Shown piece after piece: positions 9,143 through 17,449 of a DNA stretch of 64,000 nt. The position numbers and the translations under genes are program-made. The notes below the pieces were generated by a model. That model was not told the DNA's origin and made no database searches. It saw only the letters and a program-made list of their open reading frames with translations. Each line of letters opens with the position of its first letter. Position 1 is the first letter of the stretch. Origin of the DNA: Pseudoalteromonas rubra (GTDB taxonomy: Bacteria > Pseudomonadota > Gammaproteobacteria > Enterobacterales > Alteromonadaceae); NCBI RefSeq assembly GCF_000238295.3, contig NZ_AHCD03000035.1, positions 62,001 through 126,000 on the forward strand, given 5' to 3'.

Positions 9143-10864
9143 ATGAAATATTCACTTATGGCCGCCAGCATTATTTTCGGCCTATCTGGTCAGGCGATTG
9201 CCGCGACCTACAAACTCACTGAATTACCAACCAGCGACATTGGCAAAATGCATTATGTCACCGATGTCAATGAAAGCGGCGACGCCATTGGCCGCGTAAC
9301 GGGACTGTACAACCTGCCTGTCGATATCAGTTATATCGATTTTCAAGACAGTACGATCACCAATTATTACGATACCTACAAAAGAATCTTAGAAGACAGA
9401 GAAGAAACCATTACTTTCACTCTGGATGATATCGAAAATGGTGACGCACTCTCAACAGACTCAGAAGCACATAACTTTATGTTGGGCTATTTATCGTCTG
9501 GTACGCAAAGTGCCAGCGCTGAATTCCAAAAAATCAGTTCTGTCGCTGGCCTCGAATTCACAGGCACCAGTGCTAACGAGGTCGATATATTCGATATAGA
9601 GTCGCCCGATTATGCGGGTCTGACACGTTCAGTTAGTAATGCGATGACCGCTGTCGCGGCAGACGGCACTGCGGTTGGCTGGGGCTCTGCACCTTTTAAA
9701 AAAATCACTTTCACTCCAGAGGGAGAAAGTGAAGCGAAAACCTATTTTGTGCGTGACTGGCATGCTCGTGGGATAGTGATATCTCCCGGTGGCAAGCGTG
9801 TAGTATTGGATCCTTCATTTACAGAATATGGTGGCTACAGCATCGCCTCTGATATTACTCTGACTGATGAAGGCAATTATCTGGTGGTTGGCCAGGCATC
9901 GGTGGGCTTGTCTGAAAACAGCCAAACGACGATTACGGACAACTGTGATGATAAAGATGAGCCTGAGGCTGTATGTATCTGGCGTCAGGGCAGAGGGGTC
10001 TATGATCTGCGCGCTTACCAATGGACACTGGATAAAGACTTCAATGTCATTGAGACGAAAGATCTGGGTATTGGTTTGGAGCGCAAAGACGATGAAGATA
10101 ATCCGTTTTACAGCTCGGCTTATGCCATCAACAAAGCGGGTATTGCGGTTGGCAGGTCCAGAGTCAGGATCGACGATAGCTTAAAGGCTTATGAAGAGCC
10201 AGGCTACTACCAGGATGGTCAGTTTTTCACTTTACGAGAGCATGATGACTTTTATCAGACCGGTTATGCTCTGGACATCAATGACAACAATGTGATTGCG
10301 GGATACGTAGGCAGACAAAACCAGGGCACGTTATTTGAAGTGAACGGGTTTTACTACGATATGAATGATAAAACCTTGGTAGAGATCCCCAGTTATTTCA
10401 GTGGCTCCGACACGTATGTCCGGGACATTAACAACGCCGGTTATATGGTTGGTGAAGGCGAAACGGAAAAAAACGTATCTAACCCTCGCAGTGAAGCCTT
10501 TATGTATAAGATTGGTGATGAAAAGCTAACTAACATCAATGATTTACTACCTTGTAAAAGCGATGAGTTCCCCTATACCGTATCCGAGGCAATCCGGATA
10601 ACGGATGACAATACGATATATGCGGTTGCAACCAAAACGGTGACCAAGCTAGATTCGTTTGGGAACCCAGACAAGGACTCAGATGGTAACGAAGCATCAG
10701 AATCAGTTGTGGTGCCAGTGGTTCTGACTAAAACGGGTAGCACAGAGATCAGTGAATGTGTCGCGCCGGAAACAGAGACGTACGAGCGCCAGTCTGCTTC
10801 ATTAAGCTGGCTGTCACTGATTGCGTTACCGTTAGTATGGTTGCGTCGCAGACGTAAACGCTAA
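9143..10864 (+). CDS. DUF3466 family secreted protein with C-terminal membrane anchor
   Basis: This 573-residue protein has a signal peptide (MKYSLMAASIIFGLSGQAIA) and a long extracytoplasmic part with repeated 'NxxGxxVG'-like turns (for example INKAGIAVGRSRV, INDNNVIAGYVG, INNAGYMVGEGE), characteristic of DUF3466. It ends in a hydrophobic helix plus RRRRKR, which resembles a GlyGly-CTERM sorting tail but lacks a clear GG. The ATG at 9143 is chosen because AAGGA precedes it and the signal peptide starts there; an earlier in-frame start lies inside uup. It follows uup by 11 bases. The function is unknown. Confidence 0.85.
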   Translation: MKYSLMAASIIFGLSGQAIAATYKLTELPTSDIGKMHYVTDVNESGDAIGRVTGLYNLPVDISYIDFQDSTITNYYDTYKRILEDREETITFTLDDIENGDALSTDSEAHNFMLGYLSSGTQSASAEFQKISSVAGLEFTGTSANEVDIFDIESPDYAGLTRSVSNAMTAVAADGTAVGWGSAPFKKITFTPEGESEAKTYFVRDWHARGIVISPGGKRVVLDPSFTEYGGYSIASDITLTDEGNYLVVGQASVGLSENSQTTITDNCDDKDEPEAVCIWRQGRGVYDLRAYQWTLDKDFNVIETKDLGIGLERKDDEDNPFYSSAYAINKAGIAVGRSRVRIDDSLKAYEEPGYYQDGQFFTLREHDDFYQTGYALDINDNNVIAGYVGRQNQGTLFEVNGFYYDMNDKTLVEIPSYFSGSDTYVRDINNAGYMVGEGETEKNVSNPRSEAFMYKIGDEKLTNINDLLPCKSDEFPYTVSEAIRITDDNTIYAVATKTVTKLDSFGNPDKDSDGNEASESVVVPVVLTKTGSTEISECVAPETETYERQSASLSWLSLIALPLVWLRRRRKR

Positions 10865-10870
10865 TTGTAA

Positions 10871-10897
10871 AATAGCAGGCGTATTGCGCCTGCTATT
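10871..10897. terminator. Hairpin downstream of the DUF3466 gene
   Basis: A perfect 11-bp stem AATAGCAGGCG / CGCCTGCTATT with a 5-base loop lies 6 bases after the stop. There is no long T run, but the position fits the transcript end. Confidence 0.75.
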
Positions 10898-11384
10898 CCA
10901 CTTCCATATTCAACGCACACCTTTTCCCCCTAATTTCCAACACTTTTTACTATAAAAGATCAAAGCAACACTTCGACGCTGCGTACTGAACAGCTTGAAC
11001 TTCTTAATGATGAACTTAACGAATTGTCCATCAGACAGTCTTGGCATTTACCACAGAGGCGGCCTTGGCGATCAGTCATTATCGGAATGTACCTAAAAGT
11101 TTGTTTCATTGTTAATTTTGTGTGTATATTTGGTGTAAGCAAAGTGTAATGCTTTAGGAACGAGCGCTCAATTATACTCTGTGAACTCACTCTCCCTAAG
11201 TGTGTTATCGGATGAGCGTATAAATTGAGTCCGATGCAATAAGGTCGGCCGATTGACTCAAAACTTTTTACGCATGTCTTGTCGACATAATTTAGTGTTA
11301 TCGCAACTCATCGACTTTCAATTCAATACCCATTCACAAAGCTCACCTGGGGGGTCCAACATCAATTATTAAACAGGTGAAAAC
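10898..11384. other. Intergenic region upstream of the eCIS regulator
   Basis: No supportable gene is present. One plus-strand frame (about 10934-11149) is open for some 70 codons but has no usable start near its beginning, so it may be a gene remnant. The segment should hold the promoter of the regulator starting at 11385. No clear operator was identified. Confidence 0.4.
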
Positions 11385-12221
11385 ATGGTTTCTAAAAAAA
11401 AATCAATTTTGTAACAAATGACGTTGAAAAACTTTCTGTACTTTCTGTGCTGCTAGAAGGGCACGAAATAACTGTTGAACAAGTCTATCTCGAAATGATT
11501 AGCAGGACATCATTTGAGGCTGAGCATCATATAATTCTGGTTGACTGTACCGTGGCCGGCGTTGGATTGGTTAAGTTAATCAGAGAAACTCTTGCGCTTA
11601 ACACTCGCTCGTCCACTAACGAAACATTACCGCCGATATTGGCATTAATACAGCCAGACCTGAGCCTGATAGAGTTTGTTTATGCTAATGGTGCGATGGA
11701 CTACCTGTTTTGGCCGGTTATCCCAAACCAAGTTTTGCATAGGGTCACGCCGACATTTAGCTATTCTGTGATATCAAATAAGTTTGTACATGAAGGGAAC
11801 GAACCGGTTGTTCACACTGTTAAAAAAAAAAGCGCCACATTGCCCTGATGTAGCGATTTACCTGCCTAGCCTTTCCTGTGCAGATATCAAGCTTGCACAA
11901 AACGCAGCACAATACCTCAAATCAAATTATACAGAAGAAGTCAAACTTAACGACCTAACCAAGTTAATGGCAACAAATCGCAACCGGCTGTCGCGGGTGT
12001 TTAAAAGCTATTACGGCGCAACGGTATTCAATTGGCTACGTGAGCTGAGAATGCAACGAGCGGCGGAATTACTTTGTAGTACTGACAATTCTATACAGGA
12101 AATCGCTTTCTCGGTGGGCTACTCGGATTCCAATAACTTTTCTACGGCATTCAAAAGGTGTTTTCAGACATCTCCTATTCAATTTCGCAAGCAGGCTGTG
12201 GTGTCTTCGCGGGTGCAATAG
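11385..12221 (+). pseudogene. Receiver-like / AraC-type transcriptional regulator, frame interrupted at two poly-A tracts
   Basis: An ATG at 11385 has a good site (CAGGTG) but the frame stops at 11412, just after an A9 tract (11394-11402). Shifting frame there opens about 140 codons that resemble a response-regulator receiver domain: ILVDC supplies an aspartate, and ANGAMDYLFWPV corresponds to the usual A-x-DY-x-x-KP segment with Trp in place of Lys. That frame ends soon after an A10 tract (11822-11831). A second, opposite shift restores a full AraC helix-turn-helix domain (RNRLSRVFKSYYG, IQEIAFSVGYSDSNNFSTAFK). The shifts cancel, so 11385-12221 is exactly 279 codons. It is either phase-variable or slippage-decoded, a recent pseudogene, or two base-calling errors. 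It is the likely local regulator of the injection-system operon. Confidence 0.75.
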
Positions 12222-12310
12222 TGAAAGTAACAAAGAAATGGGTGATAGGCGCAAAGGCGCAGTAATAGGTATACCGATAATCTGAACCCTCACTATTGCT
12301 CCAACAGTTA

Positions 12311-12332
12311 GCCGGTGTTTTTACACACCGGC
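12311..12332. terminator. Hairpin between the regulator and the eCIS operon
   Basis: A perfect 8-bp stem GCCGGTGT / ACACCGGC with a 6-base loop (TTTTAC) lies 90 bases past the regulator stop and 25 bases before the first eCIS gene. It could end the regulator transcript or act as a leader hairpin for the operon. No long T run follows. Confidence 0.5.
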
Positions 12333-12356
12333 GGAGCACTGTTCTAAGGAGGGGAG

Positions 12357-13601
12357 ATGATCACTCAGGTAATAGATGCATTTAAAAATGAGCTCAATCA
12401 AGCTTTGTTGCAGGGGATGATTTCACTGCAACAGCAAGAGCTTGACTCAGTAATAGCTAATACACAAACAAGTATTACTGCTGCTACACCTAAGGTATCG
12501 GCCGACGCTGACAAAATCGAGTTTATCGACCCTGGTCAGTCTCCACACGTCCTACACAAGAATAAAGTTAACCTCGTGTTGTTTAGCTCGCAGCAAGAGA
12601 GCGCATTCAATGGGGGAAACCCACTTGGTTATACAATTACACCAGAAGCTAAGGCAAGGCCACAAAAGGCACCTCTCCACCTGTCATTAAATATGCTGTT
12701 GATCTTCAATCAAAAAGATTACAGCGAGGGGCTTAAATTTTACGAAATAATATTGCGGCATTTGTATTCAAATTCCATCCTGCTTCACACTAAAACGGGT
12801 GACAAGTCTGCTCAACAATCTGACTGGCAGGTAGATGTGGTGCTGTCCCACTTCAGCGCTCGTGAGGAACTAGAGATCTGGAATAACTTTAATGTTAGCG
12901 GCCTGCCTTTGCTCCGTTATGAGCTCAACTGGGTCAGGGTCTCAGCACTTGCGAAAAAAGATGTGCCGCTGTTGGTCAAAACCAAGATTGAAGAAGGTGA
13001 AAAACCAGCGCCATTCCCGACTTCAAACCTCGCTGACAGTGCTGTAAGTACGCTGCTTGCAAAAACAAAACAAAATATGCTCGAGATTATTTGGGCAGTT
13101 GCGCAATTTAACGGTTTTGCAACAGAAGACAAAGCAGAGACTGATTACGAAAAAGAATGGCCGGTAATTATAAAAGCGAGAACACAGCTCTTTGGCAATG
13201 AGCAAGAAAACGGTGTGTTCACTATTGCGATCGAAGCGCTTAAGCGAGCGGACAAAAATCAGACCTTTGAGATCCCAAAGCACGAAGAGACACAGGAAGC
13301 ATTCGAAGCTAAGCGGGCAATTCAAACACTCTTCATGTCGCTAGAGAAAATTTCAAATGAAGCACAGGGAGCGGACAGCGGCCATGTTCAACCTGGCGCA
13401 GCTTCAGCAAACCCGCCGAAGGGCTTCTGCAAGGCGCAATATATGCAGTGGCTAAGTGCGCTTAATCACCCCGATGGAAGCCAGCCTATACAACAACTAC
13501 TTCGCCGCAACTTCGACAAATTTAGTAATTCAATGCAAGCAAGTCTGCTTGAGCAAAACCAGTTAAATCAATCCAGGAGCATGACAGATGACACAGTATA
13601 A
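12357..13601 (+). CDS. eCIS tail-terminator / cap protein (Afp16/Pvc16-like, DUF4255)
   Basis: This 414-residue protein would cap the distal end of the contractile tail and stop sheath and tube polymerisation. The N-terminal ~190 residues show the DUF4255 pattern: an opening amphipathic helix, a strand HKNKVNLVLFSSQQ, then LHLSLNMLLIFNQKDYSEGLKFYEIILRHL (split over residues ~97-127), and VSGLPLLRYELNWVRV. The C-terminal half is charged and poorly conserved. It is the first gene of the operon, with a very strong site (AAGGAGGGG) before the ATG, and it overlaps the sheath gene by 14 bases. In Afp and PVC loci the cap gene is last; here it is first. Confidence 0.85.
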   Translation: MITQVIDAFKNELNQALLQGMISLQQQELDSVIANTQTSITAATPKVSADADKIEFIDPGQSPHVLHKNKVNLVLFSSQQESAFNGGNPLGYTITPEAKARPQKAPLHLSLNMLLIFNQKDYSEGLKFYEIILRHLYSNSILLHTKTGDKSAQQSDWQVDVVLSHFSAREELEIWNNFNVSGLPLLRYELNWVRVSALAKKDVPLLVKTKIEEGEKPAPFPTSNLADSAVSTLLAKTKQNMLEIIWAVAQFNGFATEDKAETDYEKEWPVIIKARTQLFGNEQENGVFTIAIEALKRADKNQTFEIPKHEETQEAFEAKRAIQTLFMSLEKISNEAQGADSGHVQPGAASANPPKGFCKAQYMQWLSALNHPDGSQPIQQLLRRNFDKFSNSMQASLLEQNQLNQSRSMTDDTV

Positions 13602-15621
13602 AACCCCGGGCGTTTATGTTGAAGAAAAAAACGCATTCGGATCCAGCATAGTCGCCAATGAAACGGCGATACCCATTTTCTTTGGATATACCGAAAAAGC
13701 GCAGATGACCAACGGTGATGACATCCCGGCGGTAACGAGTGCTGACGGTGGCGACGAGGTGTCTATGCCAGTCCTAGTCGACAGCATTTTAACCTATCAG
13801 GAGCATTTTGGCGGCGAAGACAAAACGGGGACTATGAAGGTCACAGAAGATAACGGTGAGTTTAGAGCGGAAATTAAAAAAGGTACAACTAAATACACAC
13901 CAAGCTATATGTACCCGTCAATCAGTAACTTTTTCGCCAATGGTGGTGGCAAGTGTTACATTGTATCGTTAGGTAACTACGACAGCTTTAATGACATTGC
14001 GGCAATACCTGATATGGGATTGTTTAAAGAAGCTATTGAATACGCAGAAACTGCAACGCTAATCGCGATCCCCGACCTCATTCGCTTTGGTGAGGCCAAG
14101 TACTATGACCGTTGCAGTGCGCTGTTGAATTACTTGGAAGAGTCCAAACGACAGTTTCTGATTATGGATGTAATTCAGAACTCAGATTCAAACATTTATA
14201 GTACAAATGATGCAATCGCGTTCAGAGAGCATGTCTCCGGCGCAGTACGCTATGGCGCAGGGTACTTCCCTTATCTTAAGTCACTCACTCCCTATGCCTA
14301 TGATAAAGACACCACGACGTTCAATGGCACACTACTGTCGGTATTGAGTATTAATGGTTACTCCTACTCGGGTGAGTATAAGAACAACGATGAAGATGAA
14401 ATCCCTGTGTTGGTTGCGAAATACAATAATAAAAGCCCCACGACTACGCCCAAGTTGACCGTAAAGGGCGGAGCGACAGAAGAGAGTTCTGTAACAGCAA
14501 CTGGTGAAGATAAAAATGAAGTTGTGGTCACGGTCGGAACTAACGGGATGACCCCTGACGATTTCCAGAGAAAGTGGATTAAAGACCAGGAAGGCTGGCA
14601 GTTAACCTGTTTGGCAGATATCACTCCTCCAGAAAATGAGAAACCTGGAACTTTCAACGAGGATGACCCCTGGATTACAGAGAGTGATGCATCATTCCCC
14701 TTAATCCTTAAACGTTCGGGAGGGCTTCCAAAGAACAGCACGGTGAGTGCAAATATTGCCGCGGGCGAGGCTTTCTCGGTGGCAGAGGCAAATAATAATA
14801 CACTCACTATTACCATTGAGACTGCTGATGTTAACAAGATAACCGCAGAGCAACTCCTGAATAAGGTTAACACTTTTCTGGGCCAGTCCGGCAATGAAAG
14901 TGCAGCCGAAGACTATCAATTTGCAGTGAACAGCAAATTCACAGGGCAGGTAAAAGGCGGTGAAACAGCCACTCTGGTTCGTGTCGCTGCCCCCGACAAT
15001 GCAACAGTCAACAAAGTCGAAAACTTTCTTGCTCAAAACTACATCGATATGCCTCCATCCCCCTTTATGGCGGGGATCTACAGTCGCGTAGACAATGCTC
15101 AGGGCGTGTGGATAGCCCCAGCCAACGTCAGTCCGGTCGGTGTCACTGCGCCTTTAATAGATATCACCAGAAATCAGCAAGAAGGCCTCAATGTCGATGC
15201 CAGTTCAGGCAAATCAATTAATGCAATTCGCAGCTTTACGGGCCGGGGGACACTGGTCTGGGGCGCACGCACAACCGACGGAAACAGCCTGGACTGGCGC
15301 TATATCAATGTACGTCGTCTGTTTATTGCCATGGAAACCGATATCAGCAAGGCACTGGAAGCCTACGTCTTTAAGCCTAATGAGCACAACACCTGGGTAG
15401 AAATCAAAATTATGATAGAGGCCTATCTGTTTGGCTTGTTTGAACGCGGTGCTTTTGCCGGAGAAACCCCTGAGCAAAGCTATCAGGTCATGATCGGCCA
15501 AGGGGAAACCATGAGTGAGCAGGATATTCTGGATGGATTCATGAAGGTCAGCATCAAAGTGGCGCCTTTACGGCCGGCTGAATTTATTGTCCTGACCTTC
15601 TCACAAATGATGGCCGAATAA
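13588..15621 (+). CDS. eCIS contractile sheath protein
   Basis: This 677-residue sheath subunit matches the phage tail-sheath/Afp2-4 family at both ends: N-terminal YKTPGVYVEEKNAFG followed by VANETAIPIFFGYTEKA, and C-terminal YINVRRLFIAMETDISKALE, NTWVEIKIMIEAYLFGLFERG and APLRPAEFIVLTFSQMMAE, the strand that links sheath rings. Residues of about 260-470 are a low-conservation insertion rich in Thr, Asn and Glu, which makes the protein longer than typical Afp sheaths. The insertion probably faces the outside of the particle. Only one sheath gene is present, whereas Afp has three. Confidence 0.93.
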   Translation: MTQYKTPGVYVEEKNAFGSSIVANETAIPIFFGYTEKAQMTNGDDIPAVTSADGGDEVSMPVLVDSILTYQEHFGGEDKTGTMKVTEDNGEFRAEIKKGTTKYTPSYMYPSISNFFANGGGKCYIVSLGNYDSFNDIAAIPDMGLFKEAIEYAETATLIAIPDLIRFGEAKYYDRCSALLNYLEESKRQFLIMDVIQNSDSNIYSTNDAIAFREHVSGAVRYGAGYFPYLKSLTPYAYDKDTTTFNGTLLSVLSINGYSYSGEYKNNDEDEIPVLVAKYNNKSPTTTPKLTVKGGATEESSVTATGEDKNEVVVTVGTNGMTPDDFQRKWIKDQEGWQLTCLADITPPENEKPGTFNEDDPWITESDASFPLILKRSGGLPKNSTVSANIAAGEAFSVAEANNNTLTITIETADVNKITAEQLLNKVNTFLGQSGNESAAEDYQFAVNSKFTGQVKGGETATLVRVAAPDNATVNKVENFLAQNYIDMPPSPFMAGIYSRVDNAQGVWIAPANVSPVGVTAPLIDITRNQQEGLNVDASSGKSINAIRSFTGRGTLVWGARTTDGNSLDWRYINVRRLFIAMETDISKALEAYVFKPNEHNTWVEIKIMIEAYLFGLFERGAFAGETPEQSYQVMIGQGETMSEQDILDGFMKVSIKVAPLRPAEFIVLTFSQMMAE

Positions 15622-15656
15622 TAACCTGTTAACCCGAGATTATAAGGAGAAAAACC

Positions 15657-16106
15657 ATGGCAGATAACCAAGCAGCCATCAAAGATACCTATCCATTAAG
15701 CGCCTTTCGTTACATGGTCAAAGTCGGAGACGACGAAATGAACTGTAGTGAAGTATCAGGGCTCAATATCGAATATGACGACTTTGAGTACAAAGAAGCG
15801 ACCAAAGAGGGCGTAAAAAGCTATCAATTACTCGGTCAGGTCAAGCCGCCATCAATCACCTTAAAGCGCGGCCTGTTTAAAGCAAAGTCGGAAATGTACA
15901 AGTGGCTGAGTGAAATTCACACATCGGATTTTACAAAAAAGGACATTGTTATTTCGTTGCTGGACAACGAAAACAGCTCGGTCATGACCTGGTCTGTGCT
16001 GGGCGCTTTTCCGACCAAGTTTGAAGGTCCGAGCTTAAAAGCAGATGACAACAGTGCTGCTTTTCAAAGCCTTGAATTGAAAGCCGCCTCAATCAGCGTG
16101 TCATAG
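15657..16106 (+). CDS. eCIS inner tube protein 1 (Afp1-like)
   Basis: This 149-residue protein of the phage tail tube/Hcp-like family would stack as rings to form the inner tube that is driven into the target. Family features are YPLSAFRYMVKVGDDEMNCSE at the start (split at residue ~30), VSGLNIEYDDFEYKEA, a central PSITLKRGLFKAKSEMYKW and the closing AAFQSLELKAASISVS strand. AAGGAG precedes the ATG. It sits directly after the sheath and before a second tube gene, as in Afp and MAC loci. Confidence 0.92.
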   Translation: MADNQAAIKDTYPLSAFRYMVKVGDDEMNCSEVSGLNIEYDDFEYKEATKEGVKSYQLLGQVKPPSITLKRGLFKAKSEMYKWLSEIHTSDFTKKDIVISLLDNENSSVMTWSVLGAFPTKFEGPSLKADDNSAAFQSLELKAASISVS

Positions 16107-16113
16107 GTGGCCT

Positions 16114-16587
16114 ATGAGCAGTGTGATCCCGGCATATCGCTTTAGCATCTCTCTGTTGCCACGCTCAGGTAATGGTGCAAAAACACTGGCTGAGTTAACG
16201 GGCCTGTTAGACAACAGTATACGAGCCCAGGAAGTTTCTGGCCTCGGTGTCAGGTTACGGCTACCCGACGCTGCCAGCACTGCTTGTGATACCCAAGGAC
16301 AGCTACAAAAAGGACTGGAGTTCGACAACTTAACAATTTCAAGAGCTCTGGTTACTGGCGACAGGGATGTTGCACAGAAATTTCTGAAAGTATTGAACCA
16401 AAACACTCAGATAGAGCGTTTTGACATGGCTATCTATTTACTGGACCAGGACGGCAGTTTTTTAAAAAGTTGGCTGGTGATAGATGCCTATATTACTCAG
16501 TGGCAGGTAGAAGGTTTCAGTGCCGATGCCAGAGGCGTCCTGATTGAAAAACTTACGTTTGAATACAAGCAGCTAAGGGAGATCTGA
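16114..16587 (+). CDS. eCIS inner tube protein 2 (Afp5-like)
   Basis: This is a second tube-fold protein of 157 residues. Family traits are an N-terminal PAYRFSISLLPRSG strand, a long loop, FDNLTISRALVTGD and a C-terminal VLIEKLTFEYKQL strand. In related particles the second tube protein starts the tube on the baseplate or forms the first rings. It follows the first tube gene by 7 bases and its stop overlaps the next start (TGATG). Confidence 0.87.
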   Translation: MSSVIPAYRFSISLLPRSGNGAKTLAELTGLLDNSIRAQEVSGLGVRLRLPDAASTACDTQGQLQKGLEFDNLTISRALVTGDRDVAQKFLKVLNQNTQIERFDMAIYLLDQDGSFLKSWLVIDAYITQWQVEGFSADARGVLIEKLTFEYKQLREI

Positions 16588-16757
16588 TGGAAATTGAAAT
16601 CGACAAATTGCAGATAAAGGCCAAGTGCGAGCAGTCGAATGAGCAACACCGGCTGCCTGCTGAGTCTCCCCAAATTGATGAGCTGGTTCTCGAGGAGCTG
16701 GTTGAACAGTGTGTGGAACAGGTATTGATTCAACTCCAACGTAGGGGGCAAATGTAA
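16587..16757 (+). CDS. Small Afp6-like eCIS protein (DUF5908-type)
   Basis: This 56-residue acidic, helical protein begins MEIEIDKLQIKAKCEQ and ends in a helix rich in Glu, Leu and Val (LVLEELVEQCVEQVLIQLQ). Position between the tube and LysM genes, size and the opening 'IEI..L.IKA' strand match Afp6/Pvc6. The role is unproven in most systems. The start overlaps the previous stop (TGATG) and its stop overlaps the next start (TAATG), which supports translational coupling and the reality of this short gene. Confidence 0.85.
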   Translation: MEIEIDKLQIKAKCEQSNEQHRLPAESPQIDELVLEELVEQCVEQVLIQLQRRGQM

Positions 16758-17449
16758 TGGATAGCTCAGGCACTTTGGATTTGCTCAAGATAGATGCCTA
16801 TCAGGATGCAGCAAGAAGTCAGTCTTTAGGCACATTTACCGCCCTGGTTAACCCGCAATCGGTGAGTGTATTCACCCGAAATAGATACGGTAAACAGTTT
16901 CCACTCAGCAGCGCCAGTATGTTGTCGGCTTTCTCAAGTGGAGGTCCAAATTATATGAAAGCGACTTTAATCTTAGATGGCTCGGGCCTGCTTGCACAGC
17001 AGAGCCAGTCAGATGCAGGCGTGGTGGAGCAATTAACTCAGCTGATGAACGCGACAATGAATTATGTTGGCAATATCCACCAGCCACCATACTTAAAAGT
17101 CATCTGGGGGAAAATGCCAATATTTTATGGGCGGGCAGAGCAATGCGATGTGCATTACCGAACCTTCACAGATAAAGGAATACCAATAAGAGCTGATGTC
17201 GACCTGGTCTTGTTAGAAGATGTCAACACCGAATATGACAAACGGGTTGCAAACCCCAGCTCACCAGATCTGTTTCATCTACACAATGTCTCTGATAAAG
17301 ATACGCTACCGTACATTTCTTATCGTTACTATGGCAGTACAGGGTTTGGTAAACAGATAGCCAGAGCCAACGGTTTAAATAACCTGTACAACTTGCAAGC
17401 GGGCGTAACCTTGCTGATCCCACCACTTGATGAGGTAAACGCCTCATGA
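16757..17449 (+). CDS. eCIS LysM-containing baseplate adaptor (Afp7-like)
   Basis: This 230-residue protein has a phage gp53-like/'CIS tube' N-terminal domain (FTALVNPQSVSVFTRNRYG) and a C-terminal LysM-type motif of about 50 residues (HLHNVSDKDTLPYISYRYYG, then ARANGLNNLYNLQAGVTLLIPP). In Afp7 and phage T4 gp53 such a protein clamps the tube, hub and wedges together; the LysM fold acts here as a structural module and not in peptidoglycan binding. It overlaps the spike gene by 4 bases (ATGA). Confidence 0.9.
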   Translation: MDSSGTLDLLKIDAYQDAARSQSLGTFTALVNPQSVSVFTRNRYGKQFPLSSASMLSAFSSGGPNYMKATLILDGSGLLAQQSQSDAGVVEQLTQLMNATMNYVGNIHQPPYLKVIWGKMPIFYGRAEQCDVHYRTFTDKGIPIRADVDLVLLEDVNTEYDKRVANPSSPDLFHLHNVSDKDTLPYISYRYYGSTGFGKQIARANGLNNLYNLQAGVTLLIPPLDEVNAS

